A DNA stretch of 64,000 nucleotides from the NCBI RefSeq assembly GCF_009910325.1, contig NZ_SUMG01000003.1:62001-126000 (forward strand), in the 5' to 3' direction. Both the position numbers and the translations under genes were made by a program. Of the stretch, positions 41,609 through 50,005 are shown in pieces. Positions within the stretch are counted from its first letter, which is position 1. Each line of letters starts with the position of its first letter. A model generated the notes under the pieces. It made no database searches and was not told where the DNA came from. It saw only the letters and a list, made by a program, of their open reading frames with translations. The stretch comes from Isachenkonia alkalipeptolytica (GTDB lineage: Bacteria; Bacillota; Clostridia; Peptostreptococcales; T1SED10-28).

Positions 41609-42625
41609 ATGAACAGAGAAAGGAAAGAAGAAAGAAAAGAATCAAACCTGGGCAAGGGGATGAAGGAAATTTCCTTAGGGGAAATGGAAGGGATCAAAAT
41701 CGGTCATAGCCAAAGCAAAGAGGGGGGCACCGGCTGTACCGTGGCCTTGTTTGAAAAGGGGGCCGTGGCCGGGGTGGATGTTCGGGGCGGAGCTCCGGGA
41801 ACCCGGGAAACGGATCTGTTAAAATCCGAAAACCTGGTGGATACCCTCCACGGAATCCTCCTTTCCGGGGGGAGCGCCTACGGCCTGGACGCCGCCGCGG
41901 GAGTGATGGCCTATCTGGAGGAGCAAAACATCGGTTTTGACGTGGGGGTGGGGAAAGTCCCCATCGTCCCCGGGGCGGTGCTCTTTGATCTGCCCCTGGG
42001 AAGTCCCAAGGTGCGACCGGACAAAGCCATGGGCTACGCCGCGGCTACCGTTGCGGCACAAAACGCTGGAAAAACCATACCCCAAGGCACCGTGGGGGCG
42101 GGCACCGGAGCTGCCGTAGGAAAGATCCTGGGCATGGACTATGCTATGAAGGGAGGCATCGGCACCTACGCCGTGGAAGTCGCCGGTGTGAAAGTCGGAG
42201 CCCTTGTGGCGGTCAACGGTTTCGGCGATGTGGTGGAGAACGGAGAAATCCTGGCAGGGGTCTATGATCGAAAGAATCAGGTGTTTCTCCGGACGGAAGG
42301 GGTGATGGTTCAGGGGATGTACGACAAACCCTTTAACGGCAATACCACCATCGGTCTTGTGGTCACCAACGGAAAGTTTTCCAAACCCCTAATGAATAAA
42401 ATCGCCTCCATGGCCCACAACGGGTATGCCAGGGCCCTTTCTCCCAGTCATACCATGGTGGACGGGGACACCATCTTTGCCGCCGCCACGGGAGCCGTGG
42501 AAGCGGACCCCAGCCTGGTAGGTCACCTGGCAGCCCTGGCCATGGAACGGGCGATTCATCGGGGGATCAAAGCCGCCACATCCCTGCATGGGGTACCGGC
42601 CTATGGGGATCTGAATCGTTTCTGA
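41609..42625 (+). CDS. P1 (S58) family peptidase, DmpA/NylC-like
   Basis: 338 aa. The family makes one chain that cuts itself to expose an N-terminal Ser/Thr nucleophile; members hydrolyse N-terminal or beta-peptide amide bonds. Visible blocks: GIKIGHSQSKEGGTGCTV, VDVRGGAPGTRETDLL, LLSGGSAYGLDAAAGVM, and GNTTIGLVVTNGKFSK, where the N-T bond is the expected cleavage point (about residue 246). No signal peptide, so cytosolic. A charged N-terminal extension of about 20 residues is unusual; the ATG has GAGGGGAAGC before it. No neighbour explains the substrate. Confidence 0.88.
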   Translation: MNRERKEERKESNLGKGMKEISLGEMEGIKIGHSQSKEGGTGCTVALFEKGAVAGVDVRGGAPGTRETDLLKSENLVDTLHGILLSGGSAYGLDAAAGVMAYLEEQNIGFDVGVGKVPIVPGAVLFDLPLGSPKVRPDKAMGYAAATVAAQNAGKTIPQGTVGAGTGAAVGKILGMDYAMKGGIGTYAVEVAGVKVGALVAVNGFGDVVENGEILAGVYDRKNQVFLRTEGVMVQGMYDKPFNGNTTIGLVVTNGKFSKPLMNKIASMAHNGYARALSPSHTMVDGDTIFAAATGAVEADPSLVGHLAALAMERAIHRGIKAATSLHGVPAYGDLNRF

Positions 42626-42744
42626 AGATTATTCAATAACAAACAGCGGTAAAGAAAATAAATATCAAAAAAAGAAAAAAAGTACCCGAAAAAGAAATCA
42701 TCAGTAATTTTTCAGTAAAAAACAGGGAATAGGAGGAATAAACC

Positions 42745-43593
42745 ATGGTTTCGATTATTACCGACAGTTCTTGTGATTTACCGAAGGAAGTATTAAAGGC
42801 ATACAACATTCAGGTGGTACCCTTAAAAATTATCATCGACGGCGTGGAGTACGTGGAGCTTCAAGACATCACCGCTAAGGAGTTCGGGGAAAAGATGACG
42901 GCCTCGGGGACCCTTCCCAAGACCTCCCAGCCCTCTCCCGAGCGCTTTCGGGACGCCTTTGAGAGCGCCCTGGAGAAAAAGTCGGAAAAAGACGCTCCGG
43001 AAATTCTTTGCCTGACCATTTCCTCACAGCTCAGCGGCACCTATCAATCCGCCTGCTTGGGAAAGGATCTGGTAAAAGACAATGGGAACATTACAGTGTT
43101 CGACACCCTGGGGGGCTCCATCGGCCACGGACTGCAGGTGGTAAAGGCGGCGGAGATGGCCGCGACGGGGGTGTCCTTGGAAGAGATCATCGACGCCCTG
43201 GAAAGACACCGGGAGGAAATGAACATTTTCATCTTGCTGGACACCCTGGAAAACATCGTAAAAGGGGGGCGACTGGGACGAGTGCAGGGCGCCGTGGCGG
43301 GAATGTTGAATATTAAAATCCTTTTGGAGGGTGTCGAGGGAAGAGTGGAGCTGTTGGAAAAAAGGCGGGGCCGGAAAAAAATTACCGAGCGGCTCTTTGA
43401 AATCGTCGATGACCGGCGAGGGGATTTTTCCCAGAAGGTCTTTGGAATCACCCATGTCAACAATGAAAAGGATGCCCTGGTACTGAAAGAGGAAATCATC
43501 CGCCGCTTCGAACCCCAGGACGTGATCATTTATGAAATGGGCGGCACCATGGGGACCTATGCGGGAGAGGGGGGCATGATCATCTCCTTTTAG
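42745..43593 (+). CDS. DegV family fatty-acid-binding protein
   Basis: 282 aa. DegV/FakB proteins bind a fatty acid and present it to the FakA kinase for phospholipid synthesis (known for family members). Family features: SIITDSSCDLPKEVLK start, the SQPSPERFRDAF loop, ISSQLSGTYQSA contacting the carboxylate, and FILLDTLENIVKGGRLGR. AGGAGGAATAAACC precedes the ATG. No FakA gene nearby. The 240 bases after it hold no gene, promoter or terminator that I can recognise. Confidence 0.92.
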   Translation: MVSIITDSSCDLPKEVLKAYNIQVVPLKIIIDGVEYVELQDITAKEFGEKMTASGTLPKTSQPSPERFRDAFESALEKKSEKDAPEILCLTISSQLSGTYQSACLGKDLVKDNGNITVFDTLGGSIGHGLQVVKAAEMAATGVSLEEIIDALERHREEMNIFILLDTLENIVKGGRLGRVQGAVAGMLNIKILLEGVEGRVELLEKRRGRKKITERLFEIVDDRRGDFSQKVFGITHVNNEKDALVLKEEIIRRFEPQDVIIYEMGGTMGTYAGEGGMIISF

Positions 43594-43833
43594 CCTTAGG
43601 ACTGCCGTAGTTCCATGTTCCAAGAGCTCTTCCGCGGATACTCAGGCTTCCCCCGGGTTTTGCTAAAGCCCTCGGTCTTAAGGCGGAGAAGGGAAAAGTC
43701 TCCAGGCGGTTATCATCGGCGGAGGTTTTCGATAGAATGGAATGGGTAAACCGTGACGGATCAAAAGCCCAAAGTCAGGGCCTACATAACCTTAATATCC
43801 GTCAAAGTCCAATGAATTAAGGAGTTGAACATT

Positions 43834-46800
43834 ATGAAGCAAAGCGGAAAGGAAACATCCCGAAAGGAAAACCCTGCCGACAAGGAGGAAAGGCCGGACC
43901 GGGAAATTGAAATTGTGGAGTTCGAAGAACACCACGCCTCCTCCCTGGCGGATATGTGGAATGCCAGCAAAGAGGAATGGGGAGGCCAGGACGGTAACCG
44001 TACGGCAGCACAGGTGAAAAGCAGCATTCGAAACGAAGGAAATATCAAGGATTTTGTAGCCCTTTCGGGGGATACCGTGGTGGGGTACTGCAGTTTCAAA
44101 GAGTACGAAGACGATGAAGGGGCAAGCTATATTCCCCTGCTCAACGTACGTCCCGAATATCACGGAAAGAAAATCGGAAAAAAACTGCTCTTAAAGGCCC
44201 TGGAGGTGGCGGTCGAGCAGGGATGGCCCCGGATGGACCTGTATACCTGGTCCTCCAATTTAAAAGCGGTACCTCTGTATAAAAAATGCGGATTTTTCTG
44301 GGAGAAGGACAATCCCCATATCCACCTGATGAATTTTATGCCCACGGTGCTGAATACCGAGGCCATCACCGAATACTTTACGGATCTTCACTGGTACGAC
44401 CATGTGGCCCGGGAACTTTCCGTGGAGCCCGACGGTCGGGTGGAAAAGGGCTTTCATTTTTATGAGTACCTGTGGAAAAACCAAGAGGAAACCCTACGGG
44501 CGGAGTTCTGCCGACGGGGCAGGGGGCTACGCCTGATCGAGACCAAGGACTATAAAGTAGCGTGTTATACCGAGCAGAATGAATTTCCCTTTAAAAAAAG
44601 CTACCCGGTTTATTATCGAATCATCAACAAGACCTCTGAGCCCTTAAGGGTTGGAATCAAGGGACGAAGTGATAAGAATATCCGGTATTCCTATAAGGAA
44701 ACCGTGGATGTACAAAAAGAGAAAACCCTTGAAGCCTCTTTTTATGTGGAGGCGATCGAAGAACTTGTTCCCGAGAACCTGACCCACCCCGCCATTACTG
44801 CAGACCTTGAAATCAACGGGAAAAAGGCGGAGTTTCGGCTAGGGATTGTACCGAAGTTTCCCCTGAATCTGAAATTTTCCATACCGGAAAAGGAATGCTT
44901 TCCGGGAAAAAGAACAAAGGGATTTATCGATTTGGAAAACGGTTTTGAGGAAGCCGTCGAGGTACGCTTTTCCTTAGTGGACCGGGAAGAAATCCAGTGG
45001 GAGGACCGGGAAGTGGACCTTCGTCTTCAGGGAAAGGAGAAAAAATCACTGCCCGTATTTTTCCAAGTGAAAAAGCCGGGATTTTATCAAGGATTTACCG
45101 ATATTGAAGTTTCCCTGGGAAAGGAAAAGCTGACCTTTCAAAAAGAAATAAAAGGGTTTTTACGGGGTAGAGGCGGGAAGTTTTACGGAGCCACGGAAAA
45201 AGGATGGAGTGTGGTAAACGGAGCCTATAAGCTGACCCTGGTGAAATATGAGAACCATATAACCCTGGAGGATTTGGACCGGCCAAGTCGGGATGAAATC
45301 GGTTATCCGAAACTGGGACGGCCCTTCGGAACGGACTTTTCCAACAAGCTTCCCGATGAGGTGACCTATGAGTCGGAAGAAGACCGGATTCGTCTACGGG
45401 CGGTGTATACCTCCGAAAACTTTCCCGGTCTTAAACTTCATTCTCTGTCGGAGCTCTTTGCGGATGGAAGGCTAAGACAGTTTTATGAAGTGGAAAATAC
45501 CGGGGGAGAAGATTTGCAACGGGCGTTATGGGTGAGCAGCACCCTGTGGCATAAAATTTCAAACGCCACCTTCTCTTATCATGATGAAATTATTGGTTTA
45601 AAAGGGATGGAGGAATCCCGGCTGAGTTACTTTGACGCCCGGGGTTTCACGGAAAACTGGAGCTATGCCAGAGAAGGGGAAAACTCCTGGGGCGTGGTAT
45701 GGCCCAAGGACATCATACCGGAACAGGAGGGGCCCTTTATAAAGATCAATGAAAATCTGGGAAAAATCCCCAAGGGGGAGAAAAGAAACACCCGGCCCGT
45801 ATTTATGCTGTATAATACCATGAAGAACTGGCGGGAACTTCGTCGCTTTGCCCTGGAGGAAGAGCCTGCTGTAAAAGACGCCGAAGAACCGGGAAAAACC
45901 TTTGAAGTTCGGGTCAATGAAAAAAACCCCTTCCTAAGGGGCCGGACGGCCATTGAATTTTTAGAGCGTAAGTCTACGAATCTCAGTGGAAAGATCACCA
46001 TGGAATCCGAGCGGGGAGTCCTTGGACCCCTGGAAAAAAACTACCGGGAGGAAGAAGGCCTTTCGGAGGATGTTTGGGAAGTTGATCTTCAAAGCGCCGT
46101 AGAAAAGCCTTTGGCCGGAGAAAAGCCCCTGGGGGGCAAAGGCTCCATGGACACCCTCAGAATTACGGCGGATTTGAAAAAAACCCGGCGGGTGTATCAC
46201 CGGCAAGTATTTTTAACGGGGGAGACCTCGATAAAAAAGGTTGCGGAGGCCTCTAAACTTGAAAAAGAAAACCTCCGTAGCAATCAGGTCACTTCTGGGG
46301 GAACACGCTATCACGTAAGCAACGGTCTGCTCGGTTTTTCTGCGGATCCGGATTTCAGCAATGGGCTGTGTTCCTTGACCGTCAACGGTAAAGAGGTCCT
46401 GGACAGCAGTTACCCGGAATACGTTTCAAAATTCCCGTGGAATCCCTGGGCCGGCGGGGCCTACGCTGTACCGGAGCATTATGAATTGGAAACCATGCTG
46501 CAACAAAAGCGCCGGGGAGAATTCATGGTAAAGACGGATAATAGAGGAAACAGCTGGGAAGGCCTTAAGGTGATCACGGAAATCCAAGGCATAGACCGTT
46601 ATAAGGGATTGGAAATTCATCAATACTACCTAACCCTGCCGGAGATTCCCGTGGTATGTAATTTTTTTGAAATTCACCAGAAAACCGGGAGATATGTAGA
46701 GGAGCTGGTTTTGGAAAACTTCTTCTTTTTCCGGATGGACGAAAATCTGGGCAACACCTATTTCGCCGAGGGAAAAGAAACCGGAAGGAAAGTGGAGTAT

Positions 46801-47070
46801 AAAGCGGGGGAATACATGGTGGTTCACAATGCCCTGGAAAAGATATTGGAGGCGGGAAGTCGAACAGCACCGCAAAAGGCCTTGGTCTATGGGCCCAAGG
46901 CGAAGAATGTGGTGGGCTTTGCTAATAAAGAGATGTTGGTGATCTCCACCCACCATCAATACGCCGGGGAACATCAAAGCTGTAAGACCTTGGATCCGGT
47001 ATTTCTGATCTTTTCTGAAGATCCGGTGGAAATCAAGGGCCTGGAGGATTTAAACCGGATTCGTTTTTAA
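43834..47070 (+). CDS. Very large GNAT acetyltransferase-domain protein with beta-rich, mutarotase-like extension
   Basis: 1078 aa. After a charged 20-residue lead, residues about 24-165 form a GNAT domain: VEFEEHHASSLADMWNAS, then the acetyl-CoA loop LNVRPEYHGKKIGKKLL and the C-terminal KKCGFFWEKDNPHIHLM. The remaining 900 residues have no recognisable catalytic motif. They read as stacked beta-sandwiches: an Ig/CARDB-like part (about 250-440: YPVYYRIINKTSEPLRVGI, FIDLENGFEEAVEVRFSL) and two aromatic-rich stretches resembling glycan-binding galactose-mutarotase-like folds (WSVVNGAYKLTLVKY; FPWNPWAGGAYAVPEHYE). No signal peptide or membrane helix, so probably cytosolic. AAGGAG precedes the ATG at 43834. 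Function unknown; acetylation of a sugar-containing substrate is only a guess. Confidence 0.7.
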   Translation: MKQSGKETSRKENPADKEERPDREIEIVEFEEHHASSLADMWNASKEEWGGQDGNRTAAQVKSSIRNEGNIKDFVALSGDTVVGYCSFKEYEDDEGASYIPLLNVRPEYHGKKIGKKLLLKALEVAVEQGWPRMDLYTWSSNLKAVPLYKKCGFFWEKDNPHIHLMNFMPTVLNTEAITEYFTDLHWYDHVARELSVEPDGRVEKGFHFYEYLWKNQEETLRAEFCRRGRGLRLIETKDYKVACYTEQNEFPFKKSYPVYYRIINKTSEPLRVGIKGRSDKNIRYSYKETVDVQKEKTLEASFYVEAIEELVPENLTHPAITADLEINGKKAEFRLGIVPKFPLNLKFSIPEKECFPGKRTKGFIDLENGFEEAVEVRFSLVDREEIQWEDREVDLRLQGKEKKSLPVFFQVKKPGFYQGFTDIEVSLGKEKLTFQKEIKGFLRGRGGKFYGATEKGWSVVNGAYKLTLVKYENHITLEDLDRPSRDEIGYPKLGRPFGTDFSNKLPDEVTYESEEDRIRLRAVYTSENFPGLKLHSLSELFADGRLRQFYEVENTGGEDLQRALWVSSTLWHKISNATFSYHDEIIGLKGMEESRLSYFDARGFTENWSYAREGENSWGVVWPKDIIPEQEGPFIKINENLGKIPKGEKRNTRPVFMLYNTMKNWRELRRFALEEEPAVKDAEEPGKTFEVRVNEKNPFLRGRTAIEFLERKSTNLSGKITMESERGVLGPLEKNYREEEGLSEDVWEVDLQSAVEKPLAGEKPLGGKGSMDTLRITADLKKTRRVYHRQVFLTGETSIKKVAEASKLEKENLRSNQVTSGGTRYHVSNGLLGFSADPDFSNGLCSLTVNGKEVLDSSYPEYVSKFPWNPWAGGAYAVPEHYELETMLQQKRRGEFMVKTDNRGNSWEGLKVITEIQGIDRYKGLEIHQYYLTLPEIPVVCNFFEIHQKTGRYVEELVLENFFFFRMDENLGNTYFAEGKETGRKVEYKAGEYMVVHNALEKILEAGSRTAPQKALVYGPKAKNVVGFANKEMLVISTHHQYAGEHQSCKTLDPVFLIFSEDPVEIKGLEDLNRIRF

Positions 47071-47167
47071 CGGGGAACAAAGGAAAAAAAGGCCGGCGGA
47101 TGAAGGTTGAAAACCCTCCGCAGGTAAGAAATAGCCGCCGAAGCTAGTATTTCCAAAAAGGTGAAAA

Positions 47168-47233
47168 GACTGTAAAAAGACTGTAAAAAGACTGTAAAAA
47201 GACTGTAAAAAGACTGTAAAAAGGCTGTAAAAA
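47168..47233 (+). repeat. Tandem repeat, 11-bp unit, 6 copies (phased A-tracts)
   Basis: GACTGTAAAAA repeated at 47168, 47179, 47190, 47201 and 47212, plus a sixth copy with GG for GA at 47223. The A5 runs recur every 11 bases, close to one helical turn, so the DNA should be intrinsically bent. It lies 32 bases before the next start codon. Confidence 0.95.
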
Positions 47234-47265
47234 GAATTCAAAATAAGAAAAGGACGGTGGAAAAA

Positions 47266-47586
47266 ATGATTGTAACCAACACGGATTTAGTACCGAATAA
47301 GGAAATTGTAGAGGTTTTAAACATTGTCAAGGGCAACACCATTCGAGCCAAGCATTTGGGTAAGGACATTATGTCCAGTTTTAAGCATTTGGTCGGAGGA
47401 GAACTGAATCAGTATACCGAGATGATTGATGAAGCCCGGGATGTGGCCTATGATAAGATGGTGATGGAAGCCAAAGAGATGGGAGCCGACGCCATTGTAT
47501 CCGTTCGGTTTTCCACCTCCGCCATCGCCCAGGGAGCCGCAGAAGTACTTTGTTACGGCACGGCGGTAAAACTGGTGGATAAGTAA
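47266..47586 (+). CDS. YbjQ/UPF0145 family heavy-metal-binding-like protein
   Basis: 106 aa, a small pentameric-type fold of unknown role annotated in databases as YbjQ/DUF74. Blocks KGNTIRAKHLGKDIMSSFKH and ARDVAYDKMVMEAKEMGADAIV are diagnostic. The ATG at 47266 is preferred to a GTG three codons earlier, which lies in the AGGACGGTGG region. The phased 11-bp repeat is just upstream and a strong terminator follows, so it is a single-gene unit. Confidence 0.92.
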   Translation: MIVTNTDLVPNKEIVEVLNIVKGNTIRAKHLGKDIMSSFKHLVGGELNQYTEMIDEARDVAYDKMVMEAKEMGADAIVSVRFSTSAIAQGAAEVLCYGTAVKLVDK

Positions 47587-47603
47587 CAACCGCCAGCATC
47601 CGG

Positions 47604-47636
47604 CCTTCGGTTCGATTTTGAACCGGAGGTTTTTTT
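47604..47636 (+). terminator. Intrinsic terminator after the ybjQ-like gene
   Basis: A 10-bp stem CCTTCGGTTC / GAACCGGAGG with one G-T pair, 6-base loop, seven T residues. Confidence 0.93.
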
Positions 47637-47749
47637 ATGTTATCCTGAGTGTAAAACATTCTAAAGTGGGAATATAGTAAGTAGTGAGAGGAAATGAAAG
47701 CCCTAAGTAATAAATAGAGGGTTATGAAATTTAAATGGAGGGATGATGA

Positions 47750-48268
47750 ATGAATATTATGGTCATTGAAGAAAACTGGGTACTGAAAGAAACCCGGGAA
47801 CAGGACCTGGACCGGGTTCTAGAGATTGAAGGAAAAGAGGAGAATCTGGCCTACGTCTACAACTGGTCTCGAAGCCAGCACTTGGATACCATGAACAACC
47901 GGGACCAAAAGCATTTATGTTTATGGGATCCCACGGAGGAGCGGATCATGGGATATATGATTCTTGCAGGCATGCAGTCTCCCCATGAATCTTTGGAGCT
48001 GATGCGGATCACCATTGATGAAAAGGGCGAGGGCTATGGAAAAGAGGCCATCCGGTGGGTGAAGAATTTCTGTTTCGACACCTTAGGCTATCATCGGTTA
48101 TGGCTTGACGTCTTTACGAACAACCATAAAGCCATCAGCATCTATCGGCAGCTGGGCTTTACCGAGGAAGGCATCCTTCGGGACTGTAAGAAGTACGGGG
48201 ACAGCTATCGGTCCATGATGCTATTTTCAATACTGGAAGGAGAATACAAAGAACATGCGAACAGCTAA
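47750..48268 (+). CDS. GNAT family N-acetyltransferase (RimJ/RimL-like)
   Basis: 172 aa, single GNAT domain. WVLKETREQDLDRVLEIEGKEEN opening, LMRITIDEKGEGYGKEAI as the acetyl-CoA loop, and the C-terminal HRLWLDVFTNNHKAISIYRQLGF typical of protein/amine acetyltransferases of the RimJ group. GGAGGGATGATGA precedes the ATG. The next gene starts inside its last 14 bases. Substrate unknown. Not closely similar to the GNAT part of the 1078-aa protein. Confidence 0.9.
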   Translation: MNIMVIEENWVLKETREQDLDRVLEIEGKEENLAYVYNWSRSQHLDTMNNRDQKHLCLWDPTEERIMGYMILAGMQSPHESLELMRITIDEKGEGYGKEAIRWVKNFCFDTLGYHRLWLDVFTNNHKAISIYRQLGFTEEGILRDCKKYGDSYRSMMLFSILEGEYKEHANS

Positions 48269-49958
48269 GGAACTGGAAAACACATTACAACGAATTGACG
48301 GAAAGGGCTACAAGGCCTATAAGGACCTTCAGGGAAGCTATGCCCTGGAGGGCTTTCACCTGGCCATCGATTATGTCCAGGGAGACCCCTTCGCCTCCCC
48401 CTCAAGAATTCGGGGAATTGTCCCGATGAAGGAGGCGGCCTTTCCCAAGGAAAGCTTCGACACCCCCTGGAAAAAACAGGCCTTGAAAGACTATTTGACC
48501 CGGGAATTTGATCGAACCTTACAAAAAGAATATACCGGTGCCAAGGGCACGGGAAAAAGCGGAATGATCAGCATTGACGCCCCGGGCCAGGAAATCCTGG
48601 ACAGAACCTCCTTTTATATTGACTCGGAAAAGGTGGAAGTGCGCCTGGAAGTGGGCCTTCCCGCTGCGGGTAGAAAGGTTCTCGGCCGGGTATGTAAGAA
48701 AATGCTGTTGGAGACCCTGCCCCCCTTTATCAAGAAGAACCTGTACTACGAAAACTTAGACCAACCGGCCCTCTGGAGGCATATCCGTCTTCGGGAGGAT
48801 CAGGAAGCCCTGTGGAACATCATGAAGGAAAAGGGCTGGATCGCCTTTGTAAAAAACGGCAGTATTTTACCCAGGGAAAGCGGCATTTCCCAAAAACCCT
48901 TGAAAAAAGCGGCGATCCCTTTTCAGAGCCCGGATTCCATGGAAGTCCGGGTTACCCTGCCCTACGCCGGGGAGATTAGCGGTATGGCCTTAAAACAGGG
49001 GGTAAACCTGATTGTAGGCGGAGGCTATCACGGAAAGTCCACGTTGCTCCAGGCCATTGAGCTGGGGGTGTATTCCCATATTCAAGGAGACGGCCGGGAG
49101 TTTGTATTATCGGACCCCGAGGCGATGAAAATTCGTGCCGAGGACGGCCGGGGCGTGGAGAAGGTGAACATCTCCCCCTTTATCAATAATCTGCCCCATA
49201 AAACCGACACCAAGGCCTTTTCCACGGACAACGGCAGCGGATCCACCTCCCAGGCCACCAACATCATTGAAGCCTTAGAAGGAGGGGCCAGCACTCTCCT
49301 CATTGACGAGGACACCTCCGCCACCAACTTTATGATCCGGGATGACCGGATGAAACGCCTGGTCCACAAAGACAAGGAACCCATCTCCCCCTTTATCGAT
49401 AAAGTGAGGAGTCTGTACCGGGACCAAGGGGTATCTACGGTGCTGGTCATCGGCGGTTCCGGAGATTACTTCGACGCCGCGGATCAAGTAATCATGATGG
49501 ATGAATACATTCCCCGGGACGTTACCCAAGAGGCGAAAACCATTGCCGAGGAATATCCCCGGTCCGTAAAGGAGGACGGAAAAGCGTTTCCCAAATTAGA
49601 GGGAAGGGTTCCCCTTAAGGCTTCCTTCCCCAAGGACCGTAAAGGGATCAAACTGAAAACACGAGGCACCAAAACCCTGCAGTACAATCGCCTGAATGTG
49701 GAGCTCTACGGATTGGAACAGCTGATCAGCCACAGTCAGACCAACAGCATCGGCGAGGTGTTTAAGTTTTTGATCAATAAAAAAGTGGACGAGAAGAAGG
49801 ATCTGAACACTTTGCTAGAGGAGACCTATCAAATCATCGACAAAGAAGGTCTCGAGGGCATTGCCACCTTTAAGGGACATCCCGGAAATTTAGCCAGGCC
49901 CAGAAAGCTGGAAGTGCTGGGAGCTTTGAACCGTTACCGGAATTTAAAAATAAAATAA
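48255..49958 (+). CDS. ABC-ATPase domain-containing protein (predicted ATPase of the ABC class)
   Basis: 567 aa, a soluble family of unknown function. N-terminal domain about 1-240 (GSYALEGFHLAIDYVQGDPFASPSR). The ATPase core has Walker A VGGGYHGKSTLLQAIELG (about 253-270), an ABC-like region with NGSGSTSQATNIIEALE, and Walker B STLLIDEDTSATNFMIRD (about 343-360). The C-terminal part (LYGLEQLISHSQTNSIGEV) is family-specific. No membrane partner is nearby. It overlaps the GNAT gene by 14 bases, so the two are co-expressed; some co-translation link is likely but its meaning is unknown. Confidence 0.88.
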   Translation: MRTAKELENTLQRIDGKGYKAYKDLQGSYALEGFHLAIDYVQGDPFASPSRIRGIVPMKEAAFPKESFDTPWKKQALKDYLTREFDRTLQKEYTGAKGTGKSGMISIDAPGQEILDRTSFYIDSEKVEVRLEVGLPAAGRKVLGRVCKKMLLETLPPFIKKNLYYENLDQPALWRHIRLREDQEALWNIMKEKGWIAFVKNGSILPRESGISQKPLKKAAIPFQSPDSMEVRVTLPYAGEISGMALKQGVNLIVGGGYHGKSTLLQAIELGVYSHIQGDGREFVLSDPEAMKIRAEDGRGVEKVNISPFINNLPHKTDTKAFSTDNGSGSTSQATNIIEALEGGASTLLIDEDTSATNFMIRDDRMKRLVHKDKEPISPFIDKVRSLYRDQGVSTVLVIGGSGDYFDAADQVIMMDEYIPRDVTQEAKTIAEEYPRSVKEDGKAFPKLEGRVPLKASFPKDRKGIKLKTRGTKTLQYNRLNVELYGLEQLISHSQTNSIGEVFKFLINKKVDEKKDLNTLLEETYQIIDKEGLEGIATFKGHPGNLARPRKLEVLGALNRYRNLKIK

Positions 49959-50005
49959 TCGGGGCGATCCTGAAGCCTTATGGAAAAGAAGGAGGAGAAA
50001 AAATC

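Noticed and set aside
43594-43833. Decayed gene between degV and the large GNAT gene
   Set aside because: The spacer is GC-rich and looks gene-like in composition, but no frame gives a recognisable peptide, so I report nothing there.
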